NCBI GenBank assembly: GCA_024227155.1
Contig: JAAELB010000740.1
Coordinates: 1-40,315, forward strand
Origin: Desulfobulbaceae bacterium
GTDB taxonomy: Bacteria > Desulfobacterota > Desulfobulbia > Desulfobulbales > Desulfocapsaceae
Length of the DNA: 40,315 bases
Direction of reading: 5' to 3'
The notes under the pieces are model-generated. The model saw nothing but the letters and a program-made list of their open reading frames with translations. It was not told where the DNA came from and did no database searches. Of the stretch, positions 35,584 to 40,315 are shown in pieces; the first letter of the stretch is position 1, and each line of letters starts with the position of its first letter. The translations under genes were made by a program, and so were the position numbers.

Positions 35584-36774
35584 TCAATTCAGGTTGTTAG
35601 GAGTAGCCGGTAGCGGTGTTGGCAGTCGTTTAGAGATAATGACTTCAACTCTGCGATTTTTGGCCCTGTTTGCCGCGGAATTATTCGGTACAGTAGGTCT
35701 ATAAGAGGAATAACCACTGACAACAAATTGGTTCGGATTCATGCCGATATAGTCTATTAAAAAACGGGCTACGGTACTCGCCCGGGCAACTGAGAGTTCC
35801 CAATTAGACTTGAATTTCTCAGATGACATGGGGATATTGTCCGTGTGACCTACAACATTGATCATATACGGTGTTCGTTTTAGCACTGTAGTGATTTTTT
35901 CAAGGGATTTTTGGGCACTATTTGACAAATCATTTTGTCCCAGACCAAAGAGCAGATCTCCTGTAAGGATGATACGCATGGTTTTATCAGGAACGATATC
36001 AATTGCTGCAAACTTATCGAGATTATTACTCGCAAGAGCACCTTTGCTCAGTCTATATATTTCCTGAAATGAGTCCTTGGTAGCCGGTATCACTGTCTCA
36101 GGGATAATGGGACGTGGTTCAACGACGGTATCTGCAGGGACCCTCACAGGAGTTCTGTCAAATATTGATGAGATTTCATCTTTTTCTTCAATAATTAGCG
36201 CAGTTTTTTCAGGCTCGGAGAGGCTGACTGCAGATGGCGTACTTACCTGCCCCTCAGGCACAGGATATGTTTCAGCTTCTGCAGGTTCACGTTTTTGGGC
36301 GGATGGCAGGGGATCAGAAAGCTGGTCAACAGGAACAGGTACAATCTTTTTTAGGGTACCTGCAGTGATCAGAGGAAGTCCATCTGTAACGGCTGGAAAG
36401 GGGAGGGTTGCTTTGCTGTCGTCAAAAGATTGCAGGGCCTCAGTGGTATCTCCGCCAATAATCTCCTGGCCATTCTCGTTTAAGAATTGCTGGTCTGCAG
36501 CCTTATAGATAAACATAGTGAGAAAAAGAACAAACATGGTCATCATAAGATCAGACCATGCTATGGACCAGTGGGACGTCTTTGGGTTCGTTGAGATAAA
36601 GGTGCTCTCATCGATATGGAAAACCGTGTGTCCTGGTCCGCGTCTGTCGATACTGACTACGTTTGAAGTGAATCTATTCAACGCTGCAGGATTCATTGCA
36701 GCAGCATCATCAGAAGGGAGTGCTACTGTTTCATCTTCAACATCTATTGTAGTATTGGTTTCATCCCGGTTCAC
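35584..36774 (-). CDS. motB: MotB-family stator protein with OmpA domain, long linker
   Basis: This 396-residue protein has one transmembrane helix at about 70-95. The ion-binding Asp is in the TM start (WSDLMMTMFVLFLTMFIY). A C-terminal OmpA/MotB peptidoglycan-binding domain (about 270-385) contains VVGHTDN and ANRAKNRRVEV. It is longer than the ~310-residue E. coli MotB: the cytosolic N-terminus is about 65 residues instead of ~25, and the Pro/Glu-rich periplasmic linker is about 150 residues. It forms an operon with motA, which follows it. Confidence 0.9.
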   Translation of the reverse strand: MNRDETNTTIDVEDETVALPSDDAAAMNPAALNRFTSNVVSIDRRGPGHTVFHIDESTFISTNPKTSHWSIAWSDLMMTMFVLFLTMFIYKAADQQFLNENGQEIIGGDTTEALQSFDDSKATLPFPAVTDGLPLITAGTLKKIVPVPVDQLSDPLPSAQKREPAEAETYPVPEGQVSTPSAVSLSEPEKTALIIEEKDEISSIFDRTPVRVPADTVVEPRPIIPETVIPATKDSFQEIYRLSKGALASNNLDKFAAIDIVPDKTMRIILTGDLLFGLGQNDLSNSAQKSLEKITTVLKRTPYMINVVGHTDNIPMSSEKFKSNWELSVARASTVARFLIDYIGMNPNQFVVSGYSSYRPTVPNNSAANRAKNRRVEVIISKRLPTPLPATPNNLN

Positions 36775-37018
36775 TTTGATTCAATTACCAAATTATAGTG
36801 CTGTTAAACGACTGGTTACTGCGGATGAGTTAGCAGTAATGAGAGAAAATGTTATTACTCGTGCTATCAGCTATAGAATATATCGGTGTGAAATGGGATG
36901 AAATTTAAAAAATTATGAAGATTTCCAATATTTTAAGTATCTCTTAGGCTGATGTAAGAGATGAATTAGGGTGGAAATGTTATAAAATCACCAGGTTACC
37001 GTTGGTAAAGCTGTGGGG
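36775..37018. other. Intergenic region upstream of motB
   Basis: An AT-rich gap of about 245 bases between the GlpX-like stop and the motB start, expected to hold the motB-motA promoter. No structured element was recognised. Confidence 0.4.
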
Positions 37019-37966
37019 TTAATAAACTGGTTTAAAATCAAAGAAATGAGTGGTCTCAAGACTCCTGTAAGTATGAGTCTCGGCGCGCGCTATGAAGGAA
37101 CTTGTTATTGCTCCATTTGCGGTGAAACGAACGCCTTCCAAAAACTCACCATCGGTTATTCCTGTTGCCGCAATTGCTATCTCTCTACTTTTAATAAGGT
37201 CCTGGGCTCGAAATATTTTTTGAAAATCGGTTATATCGTGTTTGGTAGCCTCTGTTTTATCTCGGTCGTTTTCATAAAATATTTTACCTTCAAAGTAACC
37301 ACCTAAACAACTAATCGCTCCAGCGACAAGTACCGCCTCTGGGGCGTATCCATACCCGATATAGATATCAGCCTTTTCACCGGTAATTGCAGCAAGGCAA
37401 CCTGAAACCTCACCCTCGTCTATAAGTTTGATTCGTGCCCCGCAACTGCGTACCTCATGGATTAATTGTTTGTGTCTGGTCTGATTAAGAATGCATACGG
37501 TAACATTTTCTGTGTATTTTTTTAGGGCTCTTGCAACTCTTTTTACGTTAATAATGGGCGGTTGGTTAATGTCGATTACCTCACCTACCTGTGGTCCAAC
37601 AACAATCTTATACATATTAAGGTTAGGAACAGTTTGTATTGAGCCAGACTTAGCAATGACCGCATAGGAGGTTGAGTTGTTTTTACCATCAGCAGCGGAA
37701 CGATATGCCTCAAGGGCAATGGCCATAACGTCTGATTTTTCGCCACCACTGCCAATTTTCTTAGGAAATTGAAAAGTCTCAGGCCGATGGGAAAAACGGT
37801 CATTGACGATGGTTCCGTCAATAGCAAGGCGATTGAGGGTTGTAGTGATGGCTCTTCGGGTAAGGTTCAAGATGTCAATATGATCACCAAGCCCCTGAAT
37901 CCTGGCAGCCGTGAGTGCTGCAATCTCAGTTGCTCTGACAATTTCCATTCCGTAATTTTTATCCAT
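37019..37966 (-). CDS. GlpX-like (class II FBPase family) protein lacking most catalytic residues
   Basis: This 315-residue protein is clearly collinear with GlpX along its whole length: EIVRATEIAALTAAR, IDGTIV, NLNMYKIVVGP, PEAVLVAGAI, ATGITDGEFLEG. The GEGE-x-DEAP segment is replaced by NDRFSHRPE, and the DIAVDPxEGT motif by DVMAIALEAY. By comparison with E. coli GlpX, the metal ligands near D33, E57 and D85 are gone, while the E88 and E213 equivalents remain. It is probably not an active phosphatase. I start at the ATG at 37966 (MDKNYGMEIV). The upstream in-frame ATG at 38026 overlaps the FBPase gene. It lies 20 bp after the class III FBPase gene, which suggests a regulatory partner. Confidence 0.85.
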   Translation of the reverse strand: MDKNYGMEIVRATEIAALTAARIQGLGDHIDILNLTRRAITTTLNRLAIDGTIVNDRFSHRPETFQFPKKIGSGGEKSDVMAIALEAYRSAADGKNNSTSYAVIAKSGSIQTVPNLNMYKIVVGPQVGEVIDINQPPIINVKRVARALKKYTENVTVCILNQTRHKQLIHEVRSCGARIKLIDEGEVSGCLAAITGEKADIYIGYGYAPEAVLVAGAISCLGGYFEGKIFYENDRDKTEATKHDITDFQKIFRAQDLIKSREIAIAATGITDGEFLEGVRFTANGAITSSFIARAETHTYRSLETTHFFDFKPVY

Positions 37967-37986
37967 AGCGTTTTTTACCTGGTAAA

Positions 37987-39840
37987 TTAACTCTGGGTGG
38001 GATGATAGCCGTTGTGTTGAGCACATTCCATCAGCTTTTGCATTATCTCATCCCTTTGCTCTTTCATTCGTTTTCCGGCAATGGTGTCTTTGATTTTCAT
38101 TGGATGCCTGAATTCGTCAATGAGTTCAATATCTAGTGGGGCAGATTCAAGTTTCCTTTCTGCTTCTTTAATTTCATCAGGGGTGGGAAGGATAATACCA
38201 TAGAGCTGGTGTGGTGTATGGACCAGGGAGTGGCCACGGTTATAATATGCTGCGGCAAACCCACCATCTACATTAATAGCAACGCCATCCTCGCTTGCCA
38301 TGTGCACTCCTTTTTTATAGTCCACCGGGGTGTGTCCGAAAATGACGCGTTGAACACCAAACTCCTCCTGCATTTTCTTTTTAAAACTGATGGTCTGCAT
38401 ATTATCCTTCCAATGCAGACTCCGTTCGACATGACTCTTTTTGTCGATAAGGAAATATCTTTCAAACGTTTTCATGGCGTGTTTGCCAAAAAAAGGTGAT
38501 TTAGGACCGCACCAAAGGTAGAAAAAGAGGGCCTGATCCTCGGGATTCTGAGGTTGGCCGTTAAGATATTTTTTTCCTACTGAGAAAATTGTATCTTGAA
38601 TATACGTGAGTAAATTTTTACCTTTTCGGCCAAGAAATTCTTCAAAGTAGCCAGTAGATGTCGATGGTACTAATGCGTGAATATTTAAAAAATTATTCTG
38701 AATGTGGTAGGTTTTACCTTTTTGGAATAAAAATTGTAACAAGCGCATTAGTCGCATGTTTGTGGTGAATTGTAGAGTCAGGTCATTGACAATTGTTTCC
38801 TCTTCATTGGTTAATTGACCGGGATTTTCAAGATCAACGGTGGGAAAATGAGTGTCATTGAGACCAGATTTTCCACTTTTTAACATGCCAGCAAGGCGAT
38901 CCATCCATAGCCTGGATGCCATATCGTATTGTGGAAAATTATTAATGGTCTGCTCCTCAAGCTTAAACTGGATCACTGCTAGAGCTTTTTCCATTGAGCG
39001 ACCACGATCTGTTTTAGCCTTAAAGTTGCCAGTGACCTTGTCCACCGGATAGGTTCGTTCGGCGAATTCGACGAGACTTGAAGTATCAAAACGTAACCTG
39101 TCAAGAAAGGCAAAATGGTCGTATCGGCAGGTAATTCTCATCGCTTCTGCTACCAGAGATCGGTTCCCGGATGCAGCACCCATCCAGAGAATATCATGGT
39201 TTCCATAGACGTAATCAACACCATCACGGTAGAAGTGCGAGGAAAGTATTCTCAGAATTTTATCCGGTTGATCTCCACGATCAAAGACATCACCTAATAC
39301 TTGAATCCGATCGAGGAGGATTTGTCGAATGGCGAAGGATAAGTGTGAAATCAGCCTATCTGCAATTATTTGTTCTTCAAAAATAGGATCTGGAACGGGG
39401 AGACCAGCCAGTAACCTGTTAATAATATCTCTGAATTCTGGTCGAAAAATCTCGCCACCATGGGGGCGGATATTGGTGAGCTTATATTTCAATATTTCAA
39501 CAAGACAGAGGATCACGTCCTGCATATCCATTTTAATTGCCTGATCGAGAAAATACTGCTGTTTCCGCACTATTTTAGTCAGGTATTGGATTTTTTCAGC
39601 ACTGAAGGTGTTGGGCAAGGCTTCTTTGCAGGTTTGGTAGAGCATTCCAAAGCGACCACGTAGAATGGACTTGAATCTGTCTCCCTCGCCGTGGAGATCG
39701 CTAATCCAAAGAGTAGTTGGAATATTGGAGTTGAGCTCAAGATCAAGATCCAGGAGTTGGTTTGATAGTTTATCAACCTCACTGACACGGACCTTCATAT
39801 TTGGTTGAAGAGGTGTACTTTCTTTGGAAGAGTGAGACAT
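37987..39840 (-). CDS. fbp: Fructose-1,6-bisphosphatase class III
   Basis: This 617-residue metallophosphoesterase-fold FBPase hydrolyses fructose 1,6-bisphosphate in gluconeogenesis. The calcineurin-like metal motifs are visible: SDLHGE (about 47-52), [10 protein letters not shown] (about 182-191), GNHD (about 217-220), the FGHTP box and DGGFAAAYY near the C-terminus. Length fits the Firmicutes-type class III enzyme (about 640-670), slightly short. It is followed 20 bp later by the degenerate GlpX-like gene and probably co-transcribed with it. The gap of 39841-40156 upstream should hold its promoter. Confidence 0.93.
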   Translation of the reverse strand: MSHSSKESTPLQPNMKVRVSEVDKLSNQLLDLDLELNSNIPTTLWISDLHGEGDRFKSILRGRFGMLYQTCKEALPNTFSAEKIQYLTKIVRKQQYFLDQAIKMDMQDVILCLVEILKYKLTNIRPHGGEIFRPEFRDIINRLLAGLPVPDPIFEEQIIADRLISHLSFAIRQILLDRIQVLGDVFDRGDQPDKILRILSSHFYRDGVDYVYGNHDILWMGAASGNRSLVAEAMRITCRYDHFAFLDRLRFDTSSLVEFAERTYPVDKVTGNFKAKTDRGRSMEKALAVIQFKLEEQTINNFPQYDMASRLWMDRLAGMLKSGKSGLNDTHFPTVDLENPGQLTNEEETIVNDLTLQFTTNMRLMRLLQFLFQKGKTYHIQNNFLNIHALVPSTSTGYFEEFLGRKGKNLLTYIQDTIFSVGKKYLNGQPQNPEDQALFFYLWCGPKSPFFGKHAMKTFERYFLIDKKSHVERSLHWKDNMQTISFKKKMQEEFGVQRVIFGHTPVDYKKGVHMASEDGVAINVDGGFAAAYYNRGHSLVHTPHQLYGIILPTPDEIKEAERKLESAPLDIELIDEFRHPMKIKDTIAGKRMKEQRDEIMQKLMECAQHNGYHPTQS

Positions 39841-40156
39841 AATACCACCATTTTCAAGCTACGATTATTTTATAGAGCCTGCGGTTGAGTTCATTAAGGT
39901 AAGATCTAACTCCGGCTATGGAGAAGTAAGCTGAGAAAAATCGTTTAATGAAATTCATTCAAGAAAAACCGAGAACTGAATTACTAAGGTATTAATATAT
40001 CAAAATATTAAGCAATAAACCAGTATGAAGAAATTGGAATAAGTAAAAAGAGCCAAAGATCTGAACAGTACAGCATCAGATTGATCCTTAAAAGAGAAAA
40101 TAGCTGCATAATCCAAGGCTATGACAGGGAAGGGGAATAAGAACCCTGAAAACACA
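39841..40156. other. Intergenic region between rRNA terminator and FBPase gene
   Basis: About 316 AT-rich bases without a credible ORF. An 11-bp GAAATTCATTC around 39953 resembles one arm of the dispersed module A repeat, but this could be chance. No promoter was placed. Confidence 0.45.
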
Positions 40157-40190
40157 AAAAGCCCCAATCGATTTCTCGATTGGGGCTTTT
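40157..40190 (-). terminator. Terminator of the rRNA operon
   Basis: AAAAGCCCCAATCGA (40157-40171) and TCGATTGGGGCTTTT (40176-40190) form a 15-bp stem with a 4-nt loop, followed by TGTGTTTTC on the minus strand. It sits about 10 bp past the 5S 3' end. Confidence 0.92.
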
Positions 40191-40199
40191 GTTATATAA

Positions 40200-40315
<116 letters not shown>

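Noticed and set aside
39951-39963. Possible third copy of the module A repeat
   Set aside because: Only 11 bases match in an AT-rich region, without the flanking parts of the repeat, so chance is sufficient.

Overview
The window looks like chromosome from a strictly anaerobic, sulfate-reducer-like member of the Desulfobacterota, probably Desulfobulbales. This is an inference from gene content: HdrA/HdrB/HdrC-type electron-transfer proteins, MvhD, MetF/MetV of the Wood-Ljungdahl methyl branch, class III fructose bisphosphatase, and GC and codon use. No 16S sequence is present, so the genus is not fixed.

Layout. (1) Positions 1-13668, minus strand, is a redox and one-carbon locus. In transcription order it encodes an HdrC-HdrB type iron-sulfur protein, a divergent MetF paralogue, a double-module HdrA, MvhD, MetV, MetF, a stand-alone receiver protein, two ACT-like proteins, an orphan PAS histidine kinase, and, after a gap, a cytochrome b/HdrC membrane protein overlapping an HdrB, closed by a strong terminator. 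The first gene is split by an in-frame TGA, with clear homology on both sides and a SECIS-like hairpin just downstream. I read it as one selenoprotein with selenocysteine in place of the first cysteine ligand of the CCG domain. (2) 13669-14631 is a long regulatory or repeat-bearing gap. (3) 14632-17909 (+) holds a MoxR ATPase, a CoxE-like VWA protein and a core-MetE-like protein. (4) 18028-19581 holds a GIY-YIG gene and a tatC gene interrupted at a T9 run, with tatC flanked by two ~108-bp MITE-like elements. (5) 19659-22004 (+) encodes a class II aldolase and a UDP-glucuronate epimerase-like protein, ending in a bidirectional terminator. (6) 22092-25152 (-) is the xseB-ispA-dxs isoprenoid operon. 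(7) 25702-29223 (+) is xerC-hslV-hslU plus a zinc-ribbon protein. (8) 29242-33640 (-) holds a pentapeptide-repeat lipoprotein and dnaE. (9) 34122-36774 holds a DUF4388 protein and convergent motA-motB. (10) 37019-39840 (-) pairs a class III FBPase with a GlpX homologue that has lost most of its catalytic residues. (11) The window ends in the 5S rRNA and terminator of an rRNA operon on the minus strand.

How it fits together. MetF, MetV, HdrA, MvhD and the HdrC-HdrB protein correspond to the parts of the MetVF-HdrABC-MvhD complex known from acetogens. Here they probably couple methylene-tetrahydrofolate oxidation or reduction to a flavin and iron-sulfur electron-transfer (possibly bifurcating) module. 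The membrane HdrC/cytochrome b plus HdrB pair could connect such electrons to the quinone pool. The aldolase and FBPase serve gluconeogenesis from C1/C2 units. The most interesting items are the UGA-containing Hdr protein, the T9-interrupted tatC, the catalytically degenerate GlpX next to FBPase III, and the dispersed repeats.
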